64,000 bases of DNA from Sediminitomix flava. Its GTDB lineage: Bacteria; Bacteroidota; Bacteroidia; Cytophagales; Flammeovirgaceae. The DNA is taken from assembly GCF_003149185.1 (NCBI RefSeq), contig NZ_QGDO01000003.1, positions 640,379 to 704,378 on the forward strand, in the 5' to 3' direction. Within the stretch, counting starts at the first letter, position 1; the number at the start of each line of letters is the position of its first letter. Of this stretch, positions 28,886 to 37,335 are shown piece after piece. The translations under genes were made by a program, and so were the position numbers. The notes below the pieces were generated by a model, which saw nothing but the letters and a program-made list of their open reading frames with translations, had not been told where the DNA came from and did no database searches.

Positions 28886-30337
28886 TTACATAAATCCATC
28901 TCTTTGGATAGGCATACTCATACAGTGAGAACCTCCTCTAGCTCTTGAAAGTTCAGCTGATGGAAGCAGAATCAATGTATTTTCTACATCATCTGGGTGG
29001 AGTTCTTCACAGTCAAAAAGTTCTAGAAGCTTTGATACTTCAATAACTTTCATTCCTGCATTTTCTATAGCTTGAATAGTTTTGTCATTTCTGTCATAAC
29101 CAATAACAACACCCTCTTTCAAAGCCAACATATTACAAGAGTCAGTCCATTGCTCTCTTCTTCCGTAAGGGAATTCCTTATTACCAGAATAGATGATTTT
29201 CGCATTTGTATTACAACCAAGATCATATCTTGTGATATGGTGTAATAATGATTCAAGATGCTCAAATCTGATTGGATCACTATAATCTTTTCCTTTTACA
29301 TATTGGAAGATTTCTAAGTGGAAACGTCCATCAGGTTCATGAAGTCCGACCATCTCATTATCTCCAAAATCAGTGTTAGCTCCTGAGAATTCTCCGAACA
29401 TTACCCAAGTATCTCTCTTGATCTGTGTGAATACAGTATCAATATGCATACAAGAACGGTGAGCAGGAATCTTGATTACCGTAACTTTTTCAACCAAGTC
29501 ACGTGCATGAAGTTCTTTAACCACTCTTTCAGCAGCATAAGAAGAAGTTCTTTCACTAACACCAATCAGAACGTGATTAGGTGCAACCATCATAACATCA
29601 CCACCTTCAAGCGTGATTCTACGGTGATCTTGTTCATCTTCTTCTAATAGGAAGAAACCTGGCTGATCTTCAATTTCAATCACATTATTCTTGATAGAAT
29701 TGAAAATTGGGTGATGGAAAAAGATGTGACGCATAATAATTGACTCTCTTGTACGAGCCAATTTAGCTGGTCTGTTCAATAAGATATGGTCTTTAATAGT
29801 GATTCCGACATCACGAGTAAAGATCAAGTTTGGAACAGGTGGGAACAGCATCTCTTTTTCTGGCGTAAGACCTGAAATCAATGTTCTAGATAAAGCCAAA
29901 GAAGACATTTCCATCAATTGAAGTTGCTTTCTGTAAGAAACACCTTCATGCGTACAAATTGATGCCACAATACGCTCTCTAATAGTTGGGTTATCCAACA
30001 CTTGAGACAATAGGTATTGTGGGTCAAGTACTTTCTTTGAATTGTAGTAGTTAGGGTGATCTGGTTTGTAGAAACTACGATCCTCATCTGAATCTACTTC
30101 TGACATTCTTCCATGAATGTTTTCATAATCCAAGAAGTATAGTAGAAGTTTCAAATAATAGTCATACTCATTTTTACGCATTGTATCTAGGTGAATGATA
30201 TCATCAAACAACCAGTCTTGCGCTTTCATAGGGATGACTTTACCGAGACCTTCATCTGGACTATGAATTAATAACCTTTTAAGTGTTCCTATTTCTGAGT
30301 CAACAAAAATAGGAGATGGATTCAATTGAGGTTCCAT
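28886..30337 (-). CDS. Arginine deiminase-family amidinohydrolase
   Basis: 483 residues, cytoplasmic, longer than classical bacterial arginine deiminase (about 410). It carries the guanidino-group-modifying enzyme signature set: FTRDVG for substrate Asp, EGGDVMMV, SCMHIDTVFTQI with the catalytic His, and a C-terminal RGGSHCMSMPI with nucleophile Cys472. Arginine to citrulline plus ammonia is the expected reaction. There is no ornithine carbamoyltransferase, carbamate kinase or antiporter nearby, so this is not an arc energy operon. It stands alone opposite pckA. The long N-terminal part, with an inserted segment around EDRSFYKPDHPNYYNSKK, suggests a Bacteroidota subfamily whose exact substrate could differ. 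Confidence 0.8.
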   Translation of the reverse strand: MEPQLNPSPIFVDSEIGTLKRLLIHSPDEGLGKVIPMKAQDWLFDDIIHLDTMRKNEYDYYLKLLLYFLDYENIHGRMSEVDSDEDRSFYKPDHPNYYNSKKVLDPQYLLSQVLDNPTIRERIVASICTHEGVSYRKQLQLMEMSSLALSRTLISGLTPEKEMLFPPVPNLIFTRDVGITIKDHILLNRPAKLARTRESIIMRHIFFHHPIFNSIKNNVIEIEDQPGFFLLEEDEQDHRRITLEGGDVMMVAPNHVLIGVSERTSSYAAERVVKELHARDLVEKVTVIKIPAHRSCMHIDTVFTQIKRDTWVMFGEFSGANTDFGDNEMVGLHEPDGRFHLEIFQYVKGKDYSDPIRFEHLESLLHHITRYDLGCNTNAKIIYSGNKEFPYGRREQWTDSCNMLALKEGVVIGYDRNDKTIQAIENAGMKVIEVSKLLELFDCEELHPDDVENTLILLPSAELSRARGGSHCMSMPIQRDGFM

Positions 30338-30937
30338 AACGTATAAAGAGTAAATAAGTTAATGTGAGAAGGATGTTTATCAGTCAAATAATAGCATTTG
30401 GCTATTTTTAGCTTTATCCTATTATAACTAACGTGAATTAAAATGATTTGTTAAATCAAGTTTGTTTTATTAAGAAATAACCCTTCTTCTCCGTTTTAAT
30501 TAAACACAAGTTATTAACGTTCCTTTAAATTTTATATTTCACATCGAACTAAAAATATTTTTTTGAAAAAAATACACGTAAAATTTACACTAAAAGAGTT
30601 TATATCTTATGTTTGCATCAAGATATTTCATGTTTAAAGTAATTAGTATAGTTTTTAGATTAAATATTCCTTTTTCAAGGTAGTATTTACAACCAGAAAT
30701 AGATACGTAATATTTTCATTTTCAACTCATTAAAATTTCAAATTTTTAGATAAATTTAAACAATGATGAAAGTCATTAATCGTTAATTATCTATTCAATG
30801 TCGATGATAATAATTGGTCAATTTGATAAAGTTGATCTAGTAAAAATTTTAATACACAGCAGAAACAACACAGAAATCAACTGTAATATTCTTACGCAAC
30901 ACTACTAAATACTTAATTAATTTAAACAACAACCATC
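30338..30937. other. 600-bp divergent intergenic region between arginine deiminase and pckA
   Basis: Very AT-rich with no ORF or recognisable RNA fold. TATGTTTG at 30608-30615 fits the -7 consensus for pckA and would give a leader of about 315 nt. No matched -33 TTG was found. The size is unusual for this compact window and suggests complex regulation of the gluconeogenic gene. Confidence 0.5.
30608..30615 (+). promoter_or_regulatory. Candidate -7 element (TATGTTTG) for pckA
   Basis: Exact TAnnTTTG match 323 bp before the pckA ATG. No TTG lies at the usual -33 distance, so this is tentative. Confidence 0.3.
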
Positions 30938-32530
30938 ATGACAGAGATTAACAAACTGAATACTCAGAACCTTAATGCTGTTAAGCAAGTGAAGATGAAC
31001 CTACCAGTAGCTGAATTGGTAGAAGAAGCACTTAAAAATAATGAAGGCGTTTTAGCCGATACGGGTGCTTTTATGTGTGATACAGGCAAATTCACAGGTC
31101 GTTCTCCACAAGATAGATTCTTGGTTAAAGACGATGCAACAGCGAATGTTTGGTGGGGTAATATTAATATCCCATTTGAAGGAGCTAAGTTCAAATCTTT
31201 GCATGCTAAAGTCTGGGATTACATCAATGAGAATGACAAGAAATTGTACGTTCGAGATATGTACGCAGGTGCAGATGTTAATCATAGGCTAAAAGTGAGA
31301 GTGATTACTACTTTGGCATCAGTTAATCACTTTGTGTCTAATATGTTTATCCAACCTTCAGCTGAAGAGTTAGTTGGTTTTGAGCCTGATTGGGTAGTCG
31401 TTCAAGTTCCTGAATTTGAGGCAGACCCAGAAGTAGATGGTACAAGACAAGGTAATTTTGCAATTGCCGATTTTACTGAACAATGTATTATTATTGGTGG
31501 TACACGTTATACTGGTGAGATTAAGAAAGGAATCTTCTCAGTGTTGAACGCATTACTTCCTGAAAGAGATGTACTTCCGATGCACTGTTCTGCTAATGAA
31601 GGCAAAGATGGCGATGCAGCCGTATTCTTTGGACTGTCTGGTACAGGTAAAACGACGCTTTCAGCAGACCCTAATCGTTTACTTATCGGAGATGATGAGC
31701 ACGGTTGGACTGAAAGTGGTATTTTCAACTTTGAAGGTGGATGCTATGCAAAAACTATTGACTTGTCGCAGAAAAAAGAACCTGAAATTTGGGATGCGAT
31801 TAAGTTTGGTGCTACACTAGAAAACACTCGTTTCTTTGAAGGAACAAGAACGGTGGATTATGAAAACGTATCTGTTACCCAAAACACACGTACGTCTTAT
31901 CCATTAGAGCACATTGAAAATGTGAAAATTCCATCAGTAAGTACGCACCCTAAGAATATTTTCTTCTTGACTTGTGATGCTTACGGTATTTTGCCTCCAA
32001 TTTCAAAATTGACTAAAGCACAAGCAATGTACCACTTTATGTCTGGTTATACGGCACAAGTAGCGGGTACAGAAGTAGGTATTACAGAGCCAAAACCAGT
32101 ATTCTCAGCTTGTTTTGGAGCGCCATTTATGCCGCTTCATCCTTCTAAGTATGCTGAAATGCTAGGTCAGAAAATGGAGCAGTTTGATACAAATATATGG
32201 TTGATTAACACAGGTTGGGCTGCAGGACCTTACGGTAAGTGTGATCGTATGAAATTGAGATATACAAGAGCAATGATTACAGCTGCTTTGGAAGGAAAGT
32301 TAGCAAACGTTGAGTTTACAGAAGACTCAATCTTTGGAGTTCAAATTCCTAATGAAGTAGAAGGAGTACCATCAGAAGTACTAAGACCTAAAGCTCAATG
32401 GGAAGCAAATGGAATTGAAGGTTACGAAGAAGCGGCTAAGAACCTAGCTGAAAAATTCGTGGCAAACTTCAAGAAATTTGAAGAAGGAACATCTGCTGAT
32501 ATTCTTGCAGGAGCGCCTAAAGCACTATAA
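30938..32530 (+). CDS. pckA: Phosphoenolpyruvate carboxykinase (ATP)
   Basis: 530 residues, the normal size of ATP-dependent PEPCK (E. coli about 540). It converts oxaloacetate and ATP to PEP, CO2 and ADP, the entry step of gluconeogenesis, in the cytoplasm. Visible motifs: GKFTGRSPQDRF near the N-terminus (substrate Arg), MHCSANEGKDGDAAVFFGL, the kinase-1a loop GLSGTGKTT (residues 232-240), LIGDDEHGW (metal/kinase-2 Asp pair), and GWAAGPYGKCDRMKLRYTRAM near the C-terminus. Start ATG 30938 gives MTEINKLNTQ. A terminator follows directly, so it is monocistronic. Confidence 0.97.
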   Translation: MTEINKLNTQNLNAVKQVKMNLPVAELVEEALKNNEGVLADTGAFMCDTGKFTGRSPQDRFLVKDDATANVWWGNINIPFEGAKFKSLHAKVWDYINENDKKLYVRDMYAGADVNHRLKVRVITTLASVNHFVSNMFIQPSAEELVGFEPDWVVVQVPEFEADPEVDGTRQGNFAIADFTEQCIIIGGTRYTGEIKKGIFSVLNALLPERDVLPMHCSANEGKDGDAAVFFGLSGTGKTTLSADPNRLLIGDDEHGWTESGIFNFEGGCYAKTIDLSQKKEPEIWDAIKFGATLENTRFFEGTRTVDYENVSVTQNTRTSYPLEHIENVKIPSVSTHPKNIFFLTCDAYGILPPISKLTKAQAMYHFMSGYTAQVAGTEVGITEPKPVFSACFGAPFMPLHPSKYAEMLGQKMEQFDTNIWLINTGWAAGPYGKCDRMKLRYTRAMITAALEGKLANVEFTEDSIFGVQIPNEVEGVPSEVLRPKAQWEANGIEGYEEAAKNLAEKFVANFKKFEEGTSADILAGAPKAL

Positions 32531-32548
32531 ATTCAATATTACAGAATT

Positions 32549-32578
32549 AAAAGCTCAACTTCGGTTGGGCTTTTTTTA
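32549..32578 (+). terminator. Terminator after pckA
   Basis: An 11-bp stem (32549-32559 with 32564-32574, one G-U pair) closed by a TTCG tetraloop, followed by a run of T. Confidence 0.93.
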
Positions 32579-32636
32579 TACCCAATCATTCCAACAACTT
32601 TTGAAATAGAGGTGTTTTTAAGAGAAAAATTAAAGT

Positions 32637-33257
32637 ATGGAATACTCAAGTTTAGAGTTATTGAAACAAGACTACTGGCTTTTTGAAGATGATCATTTGA
32701 GCTTACGGCTTTATCCTCATTTTTACGATGATAAAGAAAGTTTAGCGCATTTCGATCTGTTGAAAAATACGATTGATTGGAAAACAGAAAAAATTAAAAT
32801 CTTTGGAAAAGAACATTTAGTACCTAGAGTAGTCGCTTGGCAAGGAGAGGAAGGAGTGAAGTATAAATATTCTGGAGTATTACATAAGGCAGTAGGATGG
32901 TCTTCTGAAATTGAAGACATAAAAAATAAAATAGAATCCGAAACTAGAACAAAATATAACAGTGTGTTATTAAATAGGTATAGAGGAGGAAGTGATAAAA
33001 TGGGTTGGCATTCAGATGATGAAAAAGAGTTAGGAGTAAATCCTGTTATCGCATCTTTAACTTTTGGAGCTGTTAGAAGATTTGATTTTAAAGAAAAAGT
33101 GAAGGAAAACCCTAAATCTTTGAAGCTACATCTGCCATCGGGTAGTTTATTGATAATGGAAGGTGAAACGCAACATTATTGGAAACACCAGATTCCGCAA
33201 CAAAAGAAAGTAGAAGAGGAGCGAATTAATCTTACCTTTAGACTGATAAAAGCATAA
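32637..33257 (+). CDS. AlkB-like 2-oxoglutarate/Fe(II) dioxygenase
   Basis: 206 residues, cytoplasmic. The Fe-binding facial triad is readable: HxD in GWHSDDE (His125, Asp127) and the distal His184 in YWKHQIP. The 2-oxoglutarate-binding Arg is in ERINLTFRLI, and the NxYxxG motif appears as LLNRYRGGSDKMGWH. This order and size match ALKBH2/3-type AlkB proteins, which reverse N-alkyl damage in DNA or RNA by oxidative demethylation. It is flanked by terminators on both sides, so it is monocistronic. No Ada or other alkylation-repair gene is adjacent. Confidence 0.9.
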   Translation: MEYSSLELLKQDYWLFEDDHLSLRLYPHFYDDKESLAHFDLLKNTIDWKTEKIKIFGKEHLVPRVVAWQGEEGVKYKYSGVLHKAVGWSSEIEDIKNKIESETRTKYNSVLLNRYRGGSDKMGWHSDDEKELGVNPVIASLTFGAVRRFDFKEKVKENPKSLKLHLPSGSLLIMEGETQHYWKHQIPQQKKVEEERINLTFRLIKA

Positions 33258-33288
33258 AAAAAAAGCCACTTCATTAAGAAGTGGCTTT
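33255..33288. terminator. Bidirectional terminator, strongest for the minus-strand TonB receptor
   Basis: An 11-bp perfect stem (33262-33272 with 33278-33288). Read on the minus strand it is followed by a long T-run (the A-run at 33255-33264). Confidence 0.88.
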
Positions 33289-33310
33289 CGTATTTCAATT
33301 CTTGATTGGT

Positions 33311-36300
33311 TTAGAAGATATATCTCAAACCAATTTGCATTTGCCATTTTGACAAGATAGAAACATCATCGTTGAATGTTTCTGTAAGTTCAGTGTCAAA
33401 TGAATAAGTCGGGATATTTGTACCTTCTTGGTATCCTTCAAAAGTAATTGGAGTTCTTGTCGATGGTAATTTTCTTACACCCCAGTCAGAGTTTAACATA
33501 TTACCAAAATTCAAGACATCAACAGACAATTGAATAGTATTTGTTTTGTCTCCTACTTTGAAGTTATAATCTTGAAGTAATCTTACGTCAAATTGAGTGT
33601 ACCAAGGAAGCATAGCGCCGTTACGCTCAGCGTAGTCACCTCTTCTTTCACTTAGGTACTCATCTTGCTCTATGAATTGATTCAAAGCATTCCACTGTTC
33701 TGTAGGTGTCGCTGTATTAGCTTCAGTGCTTACAAGAACGATTTCATCTTCTGATGCAGGAACATAAATCAAATCATTATTTGCGATAGCATCTCTGTTC
33801 ATGTCACCAGCATAAGTGTAAGAGTATCTGTTACCTCTTGCAATTTCACCAAACATAGAGATTGATGTTGCATGACGACCATTTCCGTATGTTTTCTTGT
33901 AACCTACAGAAGTGATGAAACGGTGTTGTAAACCGTAACGAGAGTTTGCAAACTGAGATTGGTTAGGGTCACCTACTACAGGGTTTCTTTGGAATGCATC
34001 AGCAGCAATCTCAGCAGGGATTGATGTGTAGTCCATTGATTCCATGTAAGTATATGCTGCACTTGCGAATAAACCAAAGTCAAATACTTTTTGTATCTGT
34101 CCTGTCAAAGAGTACTGGTGTCCTTCGTCTACGTTTTCTAGTACAATTGCTCCTGCTTCTAAGAATTGTGGATCATCCATATTAGCAGCGTATTCAGAGC
34201 TAGAATATAAGTTTGTTTCGTGGAAACCTGCGAAAATTGCTCTGTTGTCACCTTTACCTTCTGCATTTTGAGAAGGAGCAGCCATATTGTAGTTTCTGTG
34301 AACTACAGCGTTGATATCTTTAGAGATAATACCTTCTAGTGTAACAGACCATCCATTTGCGAATTTCTTATCCCATGCTAGGTTTGTTTTCCAAACTTGA
34401 GGGAATCTGAAATCATCCTCTGTGTCATTCACTTGGAAAGTATAGAAAGGATCAATTTTAGGGTTTGAAGCTTGGTTTCCTAACCATACAAAAGGAATAC
34501 GACCAGTGAAAATACCTGTACCACCTCTTACCACTGATGATTGATCACCTTTTACATCATAGTTGAAGCCAACTCTTGGAGACCAAAGTGGTCTTGCTGT
34601 AGGGAATGTTGAAGGATCTACATTTTTACCATCTTTCCATCCGTCAAAACCTTTTGTAACTGGGTCTTCAGCAATTTCTGATAAATAGATAGGCATATCC
34701 ATTCTTACCCCCATAGTTACATCTAACTTGTCAGAAACATTCCACTCATCTTGTAAATAGAAAGCGATTTGAGCTACATCTACTTCAGCCATTGCGTAAG
34801 GAGCATTTTGTGAAGCTACATCATTTCTGTAATCTACAGTATAATAGTCTCCAGTAAATGTGTTGTATGCTCTGTCTGCTAAAAAGTCGTCAACATTTTG
34901 GAATGTATGACCTGGGTAGTAGAACAAGTTGAATGAGTTATTGAACTGGAATACCTCAGCATTGAAACCAGCTGTCAATGTGTGATTATCCATGTACATT
35001 GTGAAGTCATCTCTCAATTGGAAGATATCTTGATCCAATACATTGTTTGTTGAGAACATCTCCGAACCAGCAGTAAGAGAAATTTGTCCGTTTGCGTCTA
35101 AGATATCAATTACTGGGAATGGCTCTGACCAAGGCATTCTTTTATCTCTGAATCTAGAGTATGTTACTTGGAATTTGTTTGAGGCAGTATTTCCAAAACG
35201 AGAGTTCAATTCTGCAACCCAAGAGTCGATGTTGTTGTGAATTGCGTAAGATGAGTTCGAGAAAGGAAGACGGTAAGGTTGAGGACCACGACCACCAATT
35301 GCTTCAGGGTGAGGCAAAACATCTTTCCATGCTCTTAGCATATTGTAACGGAAAGAAGCATTGTGGTTATCATTGATGTTCCAATCCAATTTGATTAGAA
35401 GCTTCTCATTTTCTTTACCGTGATTGTAGTTTTCAAACTCACCTGCATCGTAATCCCATTTATCCATGAAATGGTTCTTCACAGCCATAGCATCAGCATA
35501 TTGAACAGAAGTTACGTTTGAACCTTCTCTACCTTCTTTTGCAGCCACAAAACCGTGAGCTAAACCTTCTGCTCTTTCAATTTCTCCGTTGACGAAGAAG
35601 AAAAGTTTATTCTTGATGATTGGACCACCTAAAGAAAGACCTGATTGAGTGGTACTATAATTTAGGTTTTCGATAGTAGTTCCAGATACTTTATTACCAA
35701 TCATATTTTCATTTCTGAAGAAGTGGTAGGCAGTACCTTTGAATTCGTTTGTACCTGATTTAGTAACGGCGTTTACACCCGCACCTGTAAATCCACTTTG
35801 TCTAACATCAAATGGTGCTAAAGTTACTTGAACTTGCTCGATAGCATCTAACGATACTGGTTGAGCATCAGCCTGTCCACCAGGCGTAGAAACGTCCAAA
35901 CCAAATGAGTTGTTGAAGATAGATCCATCCAACGAAAAGTTGTTGTAAAGATTATTTCTACCTCCGAAGCTGTTTCCGTCAGATTGAGGAGTTAAACGAG
36001 TAAAATCAGCAGTAGAACGGCTAATTGAAGGTAAAACTTTAATAGTTTCACTGTCAATACTAGTAGCAGCACCTGTTCTTTCACCATCAGCAGAAGCTGT
36101 TACTTCAATCTCTGTAAGTGTTTCAGCATCAGCTGCAAGGTTTGCATTCATTCTGAATTTCTTACCCAATTGTAAAGTGATACCTTCTTGAGTAAATTGT
36201 TGGAAACCAATGTAAGATACAGTAATTGTATAAGGTCCTCCAACTCTCATGTTTGGAATATCGTATCTACCATCAGCACGTGTAGCGACACCGTACTTAG

Positions 36301-36472
36301 TTCCAGATGGAGTGTGAAGAGCAATTACAGTAGCTCCTGGTAGTGGTTCTCCATCAGCATCTTTTACCAAACCTGATAAGGCTGATGTTGTGGACTGTGC
36401 AAAGGCAGTCGACGTTAGTAAGATTAGTGTAAATAAAGTTGCAAAAAAGTGTGTAAACTTTCGCATGATCAA
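33311..36472 (-). CDS. Oar-like TonB-dependent outer-membrane receptor with N-terminal CRD
   Basis: 1053 residues (ATG 36472; ATG 36466 is equally possible). Signal peptide ends STAFAQS. Residues ~28-125 form a carboxypeptidase-regulatory-like beta-sandwich (LSGLVKDADGEPLPGATVIAL, ADGRYDIPNMRVGGPYTI). Then a TonB plug (~140-270; LTPQSDGNSFGGRNNLYNNFSLDG, GAGVNAVTKSGTNEFKG) and a large barrel ending in aromatic Phe (LRYIF). The FSLDGSIFNNSFGL plug and size near 1050 match the Oar family, linked in other bacteria to adhesion and signalling and in Bacteroidota to uptake of unknown large substrates. There is no SusD partner gene, which fits Oar rather than SusC. A minus-strand promoter is visible upstream. 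Confidence 0.9.
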   Translation of the reverse strand: MIMRKFTHFFATLFTLILLTSTAFAQSTTSALSGLVKDADGEPLPGATVIALHTPSGTKYGVATRADGRYDIPNMRVGGPYTITVSYIGFQQFTQEGITLQLGKKFRMNANLAADAETLTEIEVTASADGERTGAATSIDSETIKVLPSISRSTADFTRLTPQSDGNSFGGRNNLYNNFSLDGSIFNNSFGLDVSTPGGQADAQPVSLDAIEQVQVTLAPFDVRQSGFTGAGVNAVTKSGTNEFKGTAYHFFRNENMIGNKVSGTTIENLNYSTTQSGLSLGGPIIKNKLFFFVNGEIERAEGLAHGFVAAKEGREGSNVTSVQYADAMAVKNHFMDKWDYDAGEFENYNHGKENEKLLIKLDWNINDNHNASFRYNMLRAWKDVLPHPEAIGGRGPQPYRLPFSNSSYAIHNNIDSWVAELNSRFGNTASNKFQVTYSRFRDKRMPWSEPFPVIDILDANGQISLTAGSEMFSTNNVLDQDIFQLRDDFTMYMDNHTLTAGFNAEVFQFNNSFNLFYYPGHTFQNVDDFLADRAYNTFTGDYYTVDYRNDVASQNAPYAMAEVDVAQIAFYLQDEWNVSDKLDVTMGVRMDMPIYLSEIAEDPVTKGFDGWKDGKNVDPSTFPTARPLWSPRVGFNYDVKGDQSSVVRGGTGIFTGRIPFVWLGNQASNPKIDPFYTFQVNDTEDDFRFPQVWKTNLAWDKKFANGWSVTLEGIISKDINAVVHRNYNMAAPSQNAEGKGDNRAIFAGFHETNLYSSSEYAANMDDPQFLEAGAIVLENVDEGHQYSLTGQIQKVFDFGLFASAAYTYMESMDYTSIPAEIAADAFQRNPVVGDPNQSQFANSRYGLQHRFITSVGYKKTYGNGRHATSISMFGEIARGNRYSYTYAGDMNRDAIANNDLIYVPASEDEIVLVSTEANTATPTEQWNALNQFIEQDEYLSERRGDYAERNGAMLPWYTQFDVRLLQDYNFKVGDKTNTIQLSVDVLNFGNMLNSDWGVRKLPSTRTPITFEGYQEGTNIPTYSFDTELTETFNDDVSILSKWQMQIGLRYIF

Positions 36473-36503
36473 GAATTGACGAGTTTAATATTTATTAACA
36501 GCG

Positions 36504-36535
36504 CAAAAATAAAACTTAATGTTTGAATAATACAA
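36504..36535 (-). promoter_or_regulatory. Promoter of the Oar-like receptor gene
   Basis: On the minus strand the -7 element reads TATTTTTG (36511-36504) and a TTG -33 element lies at 36535-36533, spacer 21 bp. The distance to the ATG is about 32 bp. Confidence 0.6.
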
Positions 36536-36682
36536 ATAAACGTAAATGAGTAACTTGTAAATGCAGTGTTGTTATATTGTATTATATTATGAAGATGAAT
36601 GTTTATTCATTGTTAACGTAGGGTGAACGCGATATTATCTTAATATTTTAAAAAAAAATAAAGAATTAAATCTAAGTGGATT

Positions 36683-37129
36683 ATGAATTTAGCAAAACAG
36701 CTATCAGAGTTGAAAAAAAGTTTCAAAGAGTTAAAAAAAATTAATGAAGAACTCTTCAATAGGTATACAAATCTCGTCTTATCTAAGGATGTTACAATTG
36801 AAAAATCACTTGGTTCAAATATAAATAATGCAAAAATAAGTATTGAAGATGTAGAGCGTTCTATCCAAAAAATCACTTCAGAAATAGAGTCTTTTTCTAA
36901 TTACTCTTACCAAGAAGGGGAAACTACTGATCAGATGCTTCATCGTATGCAGCAGAAAAGAACCCTTGAAGAAAAAGAAGATTTATATACTAAAGAAATA
37001 AATGATCTGGATCAAAAAGTGAATATGGTGTATACTGTTTTAAAAGAGGTCGAAAAGGAACTTGATAAATACAAAAAAGCTGATGCGCTTGAAGCTTTGA
37101 AGCAAAGAATTAAACAGAATAAGGTTTAG
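36683..37129 (+). CDS. Small coiled-coil protein of unknown function
   Basis: 148 residues, no signal peptide or membrane segment, rich in Lys and Glu with heptad-like spacing over nearly its whole length (LAKQLSELKKSFKELKK, EVEKELDKYKKADALEALKQ). A short less helical linker (FSNYSYQEGETTDQ) sits in the middle. Two antiparallel coiled-coil helices are likely. I do not recognise the family. It stands between the divergent Oar-like receptor and sucA, with 206 bp before sucA, which has its own promoter-like element, so operon membership is doubtful. Confidence 0.6.
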   Translation: MNLAKQLSELKKSFKELKKINEELFNRYTNLVLSKDVTIEKSLGSNINNAKISIEDVERSIQKITSEIESFSNYSYQEGETTDQMLHRMQQKRTLEEKEDLYTKEINDLDQKVNMVYTVLKEVEKELDKYKKADALEALKQRIKQNKV

Positions 37130-37299
37130 TAAAAAATAGTTTAAATAACGGTTTTATCATTTTTTTTGTGTTTTAAATACATTTTATGATTTAAAAATAA
37201 TCAATTAAATAATTGATATACAGTATTTAAGTGTTGTATAGTTGTTGGTGTGTATTTGTGTAACCGCATTAATGTAATGTATATGTGTTCGAATAATAT

Positions 37300-37307
37300 T
37301 ACCTTTG
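37300..37307 (+). promoter_or_regulatory. -7 element (TACCTTTG) for sucA
   Basis: Exact TAnnTTTG match 28 bp before the sucA ATG. No clean -33 TTG was found. Confidence 0.5.
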
Positions 37308-37335
37308 GTTTAGTAAATAAATCATAACAGGGCCA

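Noticed and set aside
28886-30337. Arginine deiminase energy (arc) operon
   Set aside because: No carbamoyltransferase, carbamate kinase or antiporter gene nearby; the gene is monocistronic.
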